Assembly: GCA_023441255.1 (NCBI GenBank)
Contig: JAEZPW010000062.1
Span: 1 to 64,000, forward strand
DNA from: Acidobacteriota bacterium
Lineage (GTDB): Bacteria > Acidobacteriota > Terriglobia > Terriglobales > Acidobacteriaceae
Direction of reading: 5' to 3'
Length of the DNA stretch: 64,000 nt
The notes beneath the pieces are model-generated. The model searched no databases, was not told the DNA's origin, and worked only from the letters and a program-made list of their open reading frames with translations. Shown here one piece after another: positions 43,652 through 51,633 of this stretch (position 1 is the stretch's first letter; every line of letters starts with the position of its first letter). Position numbers and translations under genes: made by a program.

Positions 43652-45942
43652 TCCGCCAGCTCACAATGCGGAGAACGTGGTCAAGAACGCTCACGTTGTC
43701 GGCGATCGTGTTTGCGATCGTGGCCGTGCTCTCGGCCATGCCGGTGATCCGCGGGATCCAGCTACAGCTCACGGACACGTTCTTCCGCATCGCGCCGAAG
43801 CCAGTCCGCCCGCCTGGACCGGTGCTGGTCGTGATCGACGACGAGAGCCTGCGCGAGTATGGAAGCTGGCCTTGGTCACGGACCGTGCTGGCTCAACTAG
43901 TGCGTAACCTGGCTGACGCGCGCGCGAGTGTCATAGGGATCGACATTCTTCTTTCGGAGCCGGAGACGCCTGCTGCGGACCAGACCTTTCGGCAGTCGCT
44001 CGCAAATGCCCGCCAGGTGGTGCTGGTCGATAAGATCGGCATGACGGCGACGGGATCGAGGTGGATCGACCCCCTGCCCGAATTTGCGGAGATTGCGCGG
44101 GTTGGGCACGCACTTGCGGCGCTGGACACGGATGGGTTCTGCCGTCGATTTCCGCCGCTGGAATTGGGAACCGACGGCGCACATTGGGCATTCGCCATCG
44201 AAATGGCACGCACGGTAGATGCCGCGCAAACAGAGAAATTCCTCAGTGCCTACGGTGTTCCTTTTACGGAAGGCGACGGCGCCATTGTCACGGCCGCGCC
44301 AACTCTGATTCCGATCTCATTCAGGCGGGACGCGTTTCGCACAATCTCCGCCTCCGATGCCATCAGTGGGCGCAACCTGGAGGGCATAGGGGCGAAGCCC
44401 GTTCTGATAGGCTTTGGCGCGTCCGAGATCAGTGATCGCCTGGTGACACCCCTGAGCGGCGCGCTACCGACGCCAGGAGTAGAAGTTCACGCGCAGATAG
44501 TAGACGCTATTCTCAACGGGCGAATCCTAAAGGAGTCGCCACTCTGGCTTTCAGGGCTGTTCGTCGCGATCATATGCGCCGTCGCCGTATTTACGCTACT
44601 GACGACTCGAGGTTGGTCTGCGCTGTGGCTGTTGCTCGCGCTTGCCATAGGCATGTATGCGGTTTCGCTGCTGGCGTTCGTTGTCACGTCGCGATTCCTG
44701 CCGATCGGCGCGATGCTGCTGGCACTGATATTGTCGCCCGCGGTGGCCTACACAGCAGACTTCATACTTGTTGAACGCAGCCTCGCGCATCAGCTGCAGG
44801 AGCTGCGGCGGTGGCTCGTGCTGCGCCGTGGTGAAGAGCCTTCGCCCGAAACGGCCGATCTCTCATGGCGCCTCGACCTTTTGCACGAGCTTCAGACGCA
44901 ACTCGGGACGCTATACGAACTCCACAACGCGCTGCTGCACGCCACGCAGGACCTCATTGCCATTTTCGATGAACGGGGCGAGCTGCTGTTTACGAATGAA
45001 CGATTCACCTCGGCCTGCGACGCGCTCGGTCACTCATCGGTGTCACTCGACAACTTCAGAGCGCTATTGGCGCCGCGCGACGAAGCCCCGCTGGTTCCGC
45101 ACGGGGCGATCACCGAGGGAGAGGCTTTCCTGGGCGATGATCTCTACTCCGTCCGCATTGGTCCCATGCCGCCCACCTCGCTTTCTCCCGGAGGCGGGAG
45201 CGTGGTTACGCTCAGCAGTTTGCGAGCGCGCCTTGAGCGCGACCGCGCACGGGCCGAGGCAGTTGGGTTCATCACGCACGAACTCCGCACGCCTCTAGTG
45301 GCGATCCAAGGCTTCTCAGAGCTGATGATGACTTATCCGGAGTCGCCCGCCTGCGAACGGGCGCCGCAGACGATATTTCATGAAGCGAAGCGGCTGCTGG
45401 CCCTGACCAATAGCTATCACGACGTTCTTCGCCTCGACGCGGGCGCGCGTCCTCTGAAACTAGTCCCCGTGCGCCTGGACAACATAGTCCGCCAGGTCTT
45501 TGAGATCCTGGAACTGCTCGCCGCCGGCAGCAGCATGAAACTCAGATTCGACGATTCCGGGCCTGTTTGGTTCACGGGTGACGCACCCCTGCTCGGGGGC
45601 GCGGTTTTGAACCTTGTGAGTAATGCCATCAAATACGGTCGACCGGGCACGGATGTAATCGTCCGTTGTGATGCGAGCAGCAAGGGGCTGGTTCTCAGCG
45701 TGGAGAATACAGGCGAGCCTATTTCTGCGGCAGAGCTGCACCAAATTTTCGACCCTTACTATCGGGGGCCGAAGGGCTCCGGAAAACCGGGCTGGGGGCT
45801 CGGACTTGCTTTCGTTCGCCGCATCGCCGAGAAACACGGCGGCGTGGTGCGGGGCCAAAGTCTCGCCAGTGGCGTTCGGTTCGAAATTTGGCTGCCTGCG
45901 GCGGCGCCGGCCGAAGCGAAAGTTGCACAGGGCACACAATGA
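43648..45942 (+). CDS. CHASE2-domain sensor histidine kinase
   Basis: This 764-residue membrane kinase has an N-terminal helix, an extracytoplasmic CHASE2 domain (about 40-300: DTFFRIAPKPVRPPGPVLVVIDDES, SVIGIDILLSEP, LIGFGASEISDRLVTPLSG, HAQIVDAILNGR) and three helices (about 300-375). A PAS-like segment (QDLIAIFDERGELLFTNERF) comes next, then HisKA (FITHELRTPLVAIQGFSE, His as phosphoacceptor) and HATPase_c (NLVSNAIKYG, GWGLGLAFVRRIAEKHGG). The G1 box reads VENTGEPI rather than DxGxG, a mild deviation. CHASE2 senses an unknown periplasmic cue. It is coupled by 4-bp overlaps to the response regulator before it and the FecR-like gene after it. Confidence 0.92.
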   Translation: MIRQLTMRRTWSRTLTLSAIVFAIVAVLSAMPVIRGIQLQLTDTFFRIAPKPVRPPGPVLVVIDDESLREYGSWPWSRTVLAQLVRNLADARASVIGIDILLSEPETPAADQTFRQSLANARQVVLVDKIGMTATGSRWIDPLPEFAEIARVGHALAALDTDGFCRRFPPLELGTDGAHWAFAIEMARTVDAAQTEKFLSAYGVPFTEGDGAIVTAAPTLIPISFRRDAFRTISASDAISGRNLEGIGAKPVLIGFGASEISDRLVTPLSGALPTPGVEVHAQIVDAILNGRILKESPLWLSGLFVAIICAVAVFTLLTTRGWSALWLLLALAIGMYAVSLLAFVVTSRFLPIGAMLLALILSPAVAYTADFILVERSLAHQLQELRRWLVLRRGEEPSPETADLSWRLDLLHELQTQLGTLYELHNALLHATQDLIAIFDERGELLFTNERFTSACDALGHSSVSLDNFRALLAPRDEAPLVPHGAITEGEAFLGDDLYSVRIGPMPPTSLSPGGGSVVTLSSLRARLERDRARAEAVGFITHELRTPLVAIQGFSELMMTYPESPACERAPQTIFHEAKRLLALTNSYHDVLRLDAGARPLKLVPVRLDNIVRQVFEILELLAAGSSMKLRFDDSGPVWFTGDAPLLGGAVLNLVSNAIKYGRPGTDVIVRCDASSKGLVLSVENTGEPISAAELHQIFDPYYRGPKGSGKPGWGLGLAFVRRIAEKHGGVVRGQSLASGVRFEIWLPAAAPAEAKVAQGTQ

Positions 45943-46757
45943 CCGTCTATCACAAATCGAATCCAAACCTAAAACACAATGGCCCCGGCGGTGCTGAAAC
46001 TGGTCGTGTGCGAACTCATCTCGGCTCATTGGTTCTGCTTGTTCTGGCATTGTGCGCGTTCGCAGCCGCTCAACCTTTACAGGAGGCATCAATCCCGGTC
46101 GGTTCAGCGGTTGTCGGAGAGGTGAAGGGAAGCGTTACGGTGTTGTCCCCTGAGGGGGCGTCGATACGATTCGAGCGTGGACAACTTCTGGATCCGGGAA
46201 CGGTCATCCAGACGGCGAAGGGAACCATTCTTCTCAACCTCCAAGACGGGTCACAGATATTGGTGAGGGCGAACAGCCGGGTCGTGCTTCAGGCGCCGGC
46301 GGAGAGCGCAGGGCAGTACCTGCAGCTCTTGCTGGGCAAGATCTGGGCGAAGGTGCAGAAACGTTTCTCGAACGCTCCATCGTTTCGCCTGGGTACGCCA
46401 TCGGCTGTCATAACGGTCCGCGGGACTGAATTCGTGGTTGAGCTCACCGAGAAGGGTGAAACGTTCGTATATGTGACTGAAGGTATCGTGGAAGTGGCGC
46501 AGCGCGGCGCTGAGGACCACTCGGTTCTGCTCTATCCCGGTTATTTTACTCGCGTGCGACCGGATCAACCGCCCGACGCACCGCGGCAGCATATACGGAA
46601 TGATCAGAATGTCATCAACGATCTCCGCTCAGGACGGAGCCGTGACTTCGATCGGGATGACGATCGGCCGTCAACAGCTCCGTCGGGCCGACCAGGCAAC
46701 GTGCAAGGGCAGGAGCGCGAAGAATCCGAGCACGAGCCATTTGCGGATTTTAATTAG
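45939..46757 (+). CDS. FecR-domain exported protein
   Basis: This 272-residue protein with an uncleaved-looking or signal N-terminal helix (LVLLVLALCAFAAAQ) has a FecR domain around residues 55-190 (VGEVKGSVTVLSPEGASIRFERGQLLDPGTVIQT, GSQILVRANSRVVL, TPSAVITVRGTEFVVE). FecR domains sense or scaffold in the periplasm and often occur beside CHASE2 proteins. The C-terminal 70 residues are Asp/Arg/Pro rich and likely disordered. Start 45939 gives an ATGA overlap with the kinase, the third such overlap in this operon. It may present a periplasmic signal to the CHASE2 domain; this is inference. Confidence 0.85.
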   Translation: MTVYHKSNPNLKHNGPGGAETGRVRTHLGSLVLLVLALCAFAAAQPLQEASIPVGSAVVGEVKGSVTVLSPEGASIRFERGQLLDPGTVIQTAKGTILLNLQDGSQILVRANSRVVLQAPAESAGQYLQLLLGKIWAKVQKRFSNAPSFRLGTPSAVITVRGTEFVVELTEKGETFVYVTEGIVEVAQRGAEDHSVLLYPGYFTRVRPDQPPDAPRQHIRNDQNVINDLRSGRSRDFDRDDDRPSTAPSGRPGNVQGQEREESEHEPFADFN

Positions 46758-46942
46758 CTGACGATAGGTTGAGCGGAGAGCGATGGCTGCGAATGGGGGT
46801 TTGCCACGGATGATCGGCTGACCAGGACTATCGCGCTACGACCTGCAAATGCTTCCAGAGTACGTGTCTCACTTTGCCCCGGTGTGTGTCGAGACGACCC
46901 ACATAGCGGCGGGCGGAATAAGTCAAAGCCACACATCAAGAA
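46758..46942. other. Intergenic region upstream of the cytochrome operon
   Basis: The interval 46758-47111 (about 350 bp) holds no convincing gene. It should contain the promoter of the multihaem cytochrome operon. The only clear structure is the 34-bp direct repeat listed separately; no sigma-54 motif was found by eye. Confidence 0.5.
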
Positions 46943-47010
46943 CACAGTTGCCCTTTACACCGCACGAAAATCACAGCACAGTTGCCCTTTACACCGCGCA
47001 AGAATCACGC
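46943..47010. repeat. Two direct 34-bp repeats upstream of the cytochrome operon
   Basis: CACAGTTGCCCTTTACACCG begins at 46943 and again at 46977; the two 34-bp units differ at only a few positions (GCACGAAAATCACAG versus GCGCAAGAATCACGC). They end about 100 bp before the first cytochrome start, a position suited to a pair of activator or repressor sites. Confidence 0.7.
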
Positions 47011-47111
47011 AATGTTGACGCGACGATCACATTAAACGTGGGCGGTTGTATGCCGTGTCTCTGTTTGGAATCTGATGTGCACCTTTGCAGCTGTCGAAGT
47101 GCGCATCGCCG

Positions 47112-49172
47112 ATGCAAAGGCCGCTCCAAATCGTTGACTCAGCGCGCATTGTGGCGCTAAAGGCTCTTCGTGCCGCAGCCTGGGGGCTGCTTGCAGCCGC
47201 GCTGCTACTGATCGTGATCGCGCTTTTCCAGCCGGTGGCGCACGCGCAGATCTCGCCCGGTCCGCTATCAAAGTTTCATCGGGACCTGGAGGGTCCCTCG
47301 GGCTGTACGCGCTGTCATGCAGTCTCTGCCGGATCGCCTTCTTTCCGATGTCTCGACTGCCATACCGAAATCGCTTCGCGCCTTCGCGAGCGGCGCGGCC
47401 TGCATCCGGCGATCATGAATCCCAGCGACGGCAACGCCGCGTGTGCTCGCTGCCATTCCGAACATAACGGCGAGAATTTCATCCTGACGAAGTGGAATCC
47501 GACACCCGGCAGCTACGATCACTCAAAGACTGGATTCACGCTTGACGGTAAGCATGCGGGCCTGTCCTGCAACAAATGCCACAACCCCCAGCGCATCGTG
47601 CCGGCAGAGCGACAGACGCTCGCCGGCAAGAACATTGCCCGCACGTTCCTGGGACTTTCGCGCAGCTGTGTGACCTGCCACGAAGACAAGCATCGGGGAC
47701 AGCTCGGCGCCAATTGTATTCAGTGCCACAACACGACCGATTGGAAAAGTTCGCGGAACACATTCGATCACAGCAAGACGAAGTTCGCCCTGCGCGGGGC
47801 GCACGTTGATGTGGCGTGCCAGAAGTGTCATGCTCCTCAGCAGGACGGCACGCCGAAATACGTGGGACTGAAGTTCGACCGATGCTCGGCTTGTCATGCG
47901 GATCCGCACAAAGCTGCGTTCCCGCAGCAGACGTGCGAAGACTGCCATACGGTTTCCGGCTGGAAGCAGACTCAGAAGTTCCGTGCTTCCTTCGATCACT
48001 CCAGGACGAAATTTCCGCTGCTCGGCAAGCACGTCGAAGTTGGCTGCCAGCAATGCCATCGCCGCGCCGATTTTAAGACGGCGGTCACGCATGATCTATG
48101 CGCCGACTGCCACAAGCCAGATCCACATAACGGACAATTCGCGAAGCGTGCCGACGGAGGGCGGTGCGAGAGTTGCCACACGGTGGATGGCTTCAAGACA
48201 AAAGTGAAGTTTGCCCTTGTCGAGCACAATGCGACTGGATTTCCGTTACGCGGCAAGCATGCGGAGGTCGAATGCGCGAAGTGCCACACGCCGCGCGGGC
48301 GGGCGACGCTTTTCAAGATCAAGTTCAAGCAGTGCCTGGATTGCCACAAGGACATTCACGGCGGACAATTCGCGCGCGCCCCTTACATGAACCGCTGCGA
48401 ACAGTGCCACACGGAGCAGTCATTCCATCCGGCGACGTTCACATTGGCCAAACATCAAAAGTCGGCGTTCGTGCTGACGGGCGGGCACATGGCAGTCGCT
48501 TGCGCGGACTGCCATAAACCGACTGACGTCACGAAAGCCGCCACTGCCGTTTTTCATTTCCAGACGGTCGCCTGTACCTCGTGTCATTCGGACCCACACC
48601 GGAACCAATTCGCCACACGCATGGCGGAAGTCAGCGCCAACGGACGTGCTGTGGGTTGCGAAGCGTGCCACTCCACAAAACAGTGGAATGACCTGCAACG
48701 TTTTGATCATGAACGTACTAACTTCGCTCTGACGGGAACGCACCGGGCTGTGGAATGCGCCGCATGTCATCGCCCGCCGAATCTGGAACGAAAACTGCTA
48801 AATGTGAACTTTAAGAGCGTGCCATCGAAGTGCGAAGGATGTCATGAAGATCCGCATGGCGCGCAGTTTACACACCTGACTCTGGCCGCGTTAACAGGTA
48901 CAGCGGTGCCACGTTCCTTCCCCGGAGCGGGGAGCGAGAAGCAAGGGCCGCTATGCGCCGATTGCCACAACACGAATAAGTGGCGCCCTTCGTCGTTTGA
49001 CCATGAGAAGACTGCCTTCTCGCTGCGAGGAGCTCATGCCCAAGTGCGTTGCAACGCGTGCCACGTAGTGAAGCGCGAAGTCAACGACAGGCCGGTGTTG
49101 TTCTACCGGCCGACGCCGACGACGTGTGCCGCATGCCACGGCAGCAAGGTGGCACCGGCAACGGGGTTGTAG
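47112..49172 (+). CDS. Exported multihaem c-type cytochrome, 23 CxxCH motifs
   Basis: This 686-residue protein has a long signal peptide or anchor (ALKALRAAAWGLLAAALLLIVIALF) followed by 23 CxxCH haem-attachment motifs, spaced mostly 20-40 residues apart. Repeating phrases of the FDHSKTKFxLxGKHxxVxCxxCH kind place distal His ligands before each haem. The protein should form a long haem wire in the periplasm or at the surface. Start 47112 is chosen over a TTG at 47085 because it directly precedes the signal. The gene begins a run of six same-strand genes (31-haem cytochrome, barrel, unknown, cytochrome b, oxidoreductase). Partner oxidoreductase and terminal acceptor are unknown. Confidence 0.93.
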   Translation: MQRPLQIVDSARIVALKALRAAAWGLLAAALLLIVIALFQPVAHAQISPGPLSKFHRDLEGPSGCTRCHAVSAGSPSFRCLDCHTEIASRLRERRGLHPAIMNPSDGNAACARCHSEHNGENFILTKWNPTPGSYDHSKTGFTLDGKHAGLSCNKCHNPQRIVPAERQTLAGKNIARTFLGLSRSCVTCHEDKHRGQLGANCIQCHNTTDWKSSRNTFDHSKTKFALRGAHVDVACQKCHAPQQDGTPKYVGLKFDRCSACHADPHKAAFPQQTCEDCHTVSGWKQTQKFRASFDHSRTKFPLLGKHVEVGCQQCHRRADFKTAVTHDLCADCHKPDPHNGQFAKRADGGRCESCHTVDGFKTKVKFALVEHNATGFPLRGKHAEVECAKCHTPRGRATLFKIKFKQCLDCHKDIHGGQFARAPYMNRCEQCHTEQSFHPATFTLAKHQKSAFVLTGGHMAVACADCHKPTDVTKAATAVFHFQTVACTSCHSDPHRNQFATRMAEVSANGRAVGCEACHSTKQWNDLQRFDHERTNFALTGTHRAVECAACHRPPNLERKLLNVNFKSVPSKCEGCHEDPHGAQFTHLTLAALTGTAVPRSFPGAGSEKQGPLCADCHNTNKWRPSSFDHEKTAFSLRGAHAQVRCNACHVVKREVNDRPVLFYRPTPTTCAACHGSKVAPATGL

Positions 49173-49276
49173 ATATGAAACTGATGGGCTTCTTTTTTGG
49201 AGGTTCATCCAGCGCAGAGCGCGAAGCGAAACCGTGACCCCGGAAGGGGCGACACGAAAGGCCAAGAACGAAATCG

Positions 49277-51631
49277 GTGCCCACGCTGATTGCAATCCTA
49301 CTCTCGGTCCTCTGGACGGGTTCCGCCCAGCAATCGCAGACCGTGCCTCGGGCGCAGACGGTCAGTCCGCACGGGACGCTGGCCCAATCCTGCGAAAACT
49401 GTCACACATTTACTACTTGGAAGCCGATCCGATCACTGCCTGAGTTCGACCACAACAAAACGCGCTATCCGCTTCGCGGTATGCATGAGAACGTCACCTG
49501 TACCCAGTGCCACACGAAGCTTCTGTTCACGAATGTCGGTCACACATGCGCCGACTGCCATGCCGACATTCACCGGGGACAAATGGCGGCGAACTGCCAG
49601 AGCTGTCACAGCGTGAAGGGCTGGCGCGTGTCAGTGCGCGACATCAGCCTGCACCAGAACCGCTTCCCACTTACCGGTGCACATGCCACGCTGCAATGCG
49701 AAGACTGCCATCGGCAGGCGGCTGCAGGACGATTCAAGGGACTTTCGACGGACTGCTTCTCGTGCCACGCTCAGCAGTTCAAGACCGCTAAATCGATCGA
49801 CCACGTGGCCCTGGCATTCCCGCCGCAGTGCGAGTCGTGCCACACGATGGACACATGGTTCGGCGCCAAATTCGACCATGCCAAGTTCACCGGATTTGCT
49901 CTGACCGGAATGCATGCAACGCTCGACTGTCGTTCGTGCCACCTGAACGGCAATTTCAAGAACACCCAGGCGAACTGCTCCAGCTGCCACCTGAAGGATT
50001 TCAACGCGACGACAGACCCGAATCACGTGCAGGGCGGGTTCCCCCAGGATTGCGCAGTGTGCCATACGACGGCAGCGTGGCGCCCGGCGACCTTCGACCA
50101 CAATAAGTTCACGAAGTTCCCGCTTACAGGTCTTCACGTGAATGTAGCGTGTGCTTCATGCCACGTGAACGGAAAATTTGCGGGCACGCCCACTGATTGC
50201 GCCTCGTGCCACATCAACGACTTCAATAACACGACCAACCCGAACCACAAAGCTGCCGGTTTCCCGACCGCTTGTCAGACTTGCCACACGACGGCTGGAT
50301 GGACTGGGGCAGCTTTCGACCACAGCAAGACCGGATTCCCGCTAACGGGCGCGCACAAGACGATCGCTTGCACAACGTGTCACGTCAACGGCAACTACTC
50401 GAACGTCGCGACAGATTGTGCCAGCTGCCATCAGAAAGATTTCGACGCGACCACGAACCCGAACCACAAGGCCAGCGGATTCCCGACCACGTGCGCGGTC
50501 TGTCACACCACCACCGCATGGAAACCCGCCAACTTTGACCACAGCAAGACTGCATTCCCGCTAACGGGCCAGCACGTGAACGTGGCTTGCGCATCGTGCC
50601 ACGTGAACGGGAAGTATGCAGGAACGCCCACGGATTGTTCATCGTGCCACATGAACGACTTCAACGGCACGACCGACCCGAACCACAAAGCATCGGGGTT
50701 TCCGACTACATGCCAGACCTGTCATACGACGAATGGATGGAAGCCGGCCTCGTTCGACCACAGCAAAACTGCATTTCCGCTGACGGGCATGCACGTGAAC
50801 GTGGCCTGCGCGTCCTGCCATGTGAATGGAAAGTATGCCGGGACGCCGAAAGACTGTGCATCCTGTCACATCAACGACTTTAATAAGACGACGGACCCGA
50901 ACCACAAAGCCGCGGGTTTCCCGACGGATTGCACCGTATGTCACAGCACGAAGGGATGGACGCCGGCTTCGTTCGACCACAGCAAGACTGCGTTCCCGCT
51001 CACGGGTTCGCACGTGAAAGTGGCCTGCGCAACGTGCCACGTCAATGGCAACTACAGCAACGTGAGCACGGCATGTGTCGGCTGCCACCAGAACGATTTC
51101 AACAACACGACCGACCCTAATCACGTCGCCGCCGGATTCCCGACCACCTGTGCCGTTTGCCACACGACAACTGCCTGGAAGCCGGCCACGTTCGACCACA
51201 GCAAGACTGCGTTCCCGCTCACGGGTTCGCACGTGAAAGTGGCCTGCGCAAACTGTCATGTGGGCGGGCGCTACGCCGGTACGCCGACGGACTGCTACTC
51301 GTGCCACAAGGCGGATTACACAGGGACCACGAACCCGAATCACCAAGCCTCGGGATTTCCTACTACCTGCAACACGTGCCACAACACCACGTCGTGGGCC
51401 GGAGCGACTTTCAACCACACATGGTTCCCCATCTACTCCGGCAACCACGCGGGTAGATGGACCACGTGTGCCGATTGCCACATAAACTCCGCGAACTACG
51501 CCGCGTTCTCCTGTATCACGTGCCACGAGCACTCGGAGGCCAATACTGTAGGCCACCACAGGGATGTGCGGAATTTCACCTACACGGCAACAAGCTGTTA
51601 TGGGTGTCACCCGACAGGGAGGGGCGACTAA
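49277..51631 (+). CDS. Exported multihaem c-type cytochrome, 31 CxxCH motifs, tandem 73-residue repeats
   Basis: This 784-residue protein has a short signal peptide (MPTLIAILLSVLWTGSAQQ) and 31 CxxCH motifs by direct count. The central part (about 50050-51330) consists of six copies of a 73-74-residue unit, each with three haems: CxxCHTTxxWxPAxFDHSKT, ACASCHVNGKYAGTPTD and CASCHxNDFNxTTxPNHKAxGFPT. At DNA level neighbouring copies are very similar; 63 bp at 50970-51032 are identical to 51189-51251, offset 219 bp. The start is a GTG with a poor Shine-Dalgarno. It follows the 23-haem gene by 104 bp and precedes the barrel gene by 2 bp. Its size suits a conduit spanning the periplasm or extending outside the cell. 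Confidence 0.93.
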   Translation: MPTLIAILLSVLWTGSAQQSQTVPRAQTVSPHGTLAQSCENCHTFTTWKPIRSLPEFDHNKTRYPLRGMHENVTCTQCHTKLLFTNVGHTCADCHADIHRGQMAANCQSCHSVKGWRVSVRDISLHQNRFPLTGAHATLQCEDCHRQAAAGRFKGLSTDCFSCHAQQFKTAKSIDHVALAFPPQCESCHTMDTWFGAKFDHAKFTGFALTGMHATLDCRSCHLNGNFKNTQANCSSCHLKDFNATTDPNHVQGGFPQDCAVCHTTAAWRPATFDHNKFTKFPLTGLHVNVACASCHVNGKFAGTPTDCASCHINDFNNTTNPNHKAAGFPTACQTCHTTAGWTGAAFDHSKTGFPLTGAHKTIACTTCHVNGNYSNVATDCASCHQKDFDATTNPNHKASGFPTTCAVCHTTTAWKPANFDHSKTAFPLTGQHVNVACASCHVNGKYAGTPTDCSSCHMNDFNGTTDPNHKASGFPTTCQTCHTTNGWKPASFDHSKTAFPLTGMHVNVACASCHVNGKYAGTPKDCASCHINDFNKTTDPNHKAAGFPTDCTVCHSTKGWTPASFDHSKTAFPLTGSHVKVACATCHVNGNYSNVSTACVGCHQNDFNNTTDPNHVAAGFPTTCAVCHTTTAWKPATFDHSKTAFPLTGSHVKVACANCHVGGRYAGTPTDCYSCHKADYTGTTNPNHQASGFPTTCNTCHNTTSWAGATFNHTWFPIYSGNHAGRWTTCADCHINSANYAAFSCITCHEHSEANTVGHHRDVRNFTYTATSCYGCHPTGRGD

Positions 51632-51633
51632 CG

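Noticed and set aside
50050..51330. Regular DNA repeats with CRISPR-like periodicity
   Set aside because: They are in-frame 219-bp coding repeats of the 31-haem cytochrome; spacing and reading frame are continuous and no cas genes are present.
49277..51631. Known catalytic multihaem enzyme (nitrite or hydroxylamine oxidoreductase type)
   Set aside because: All motifs are plain CxxCH in regular repeats; no CxxCK or other unusual haem site and no catalytic-domain segments were seen.
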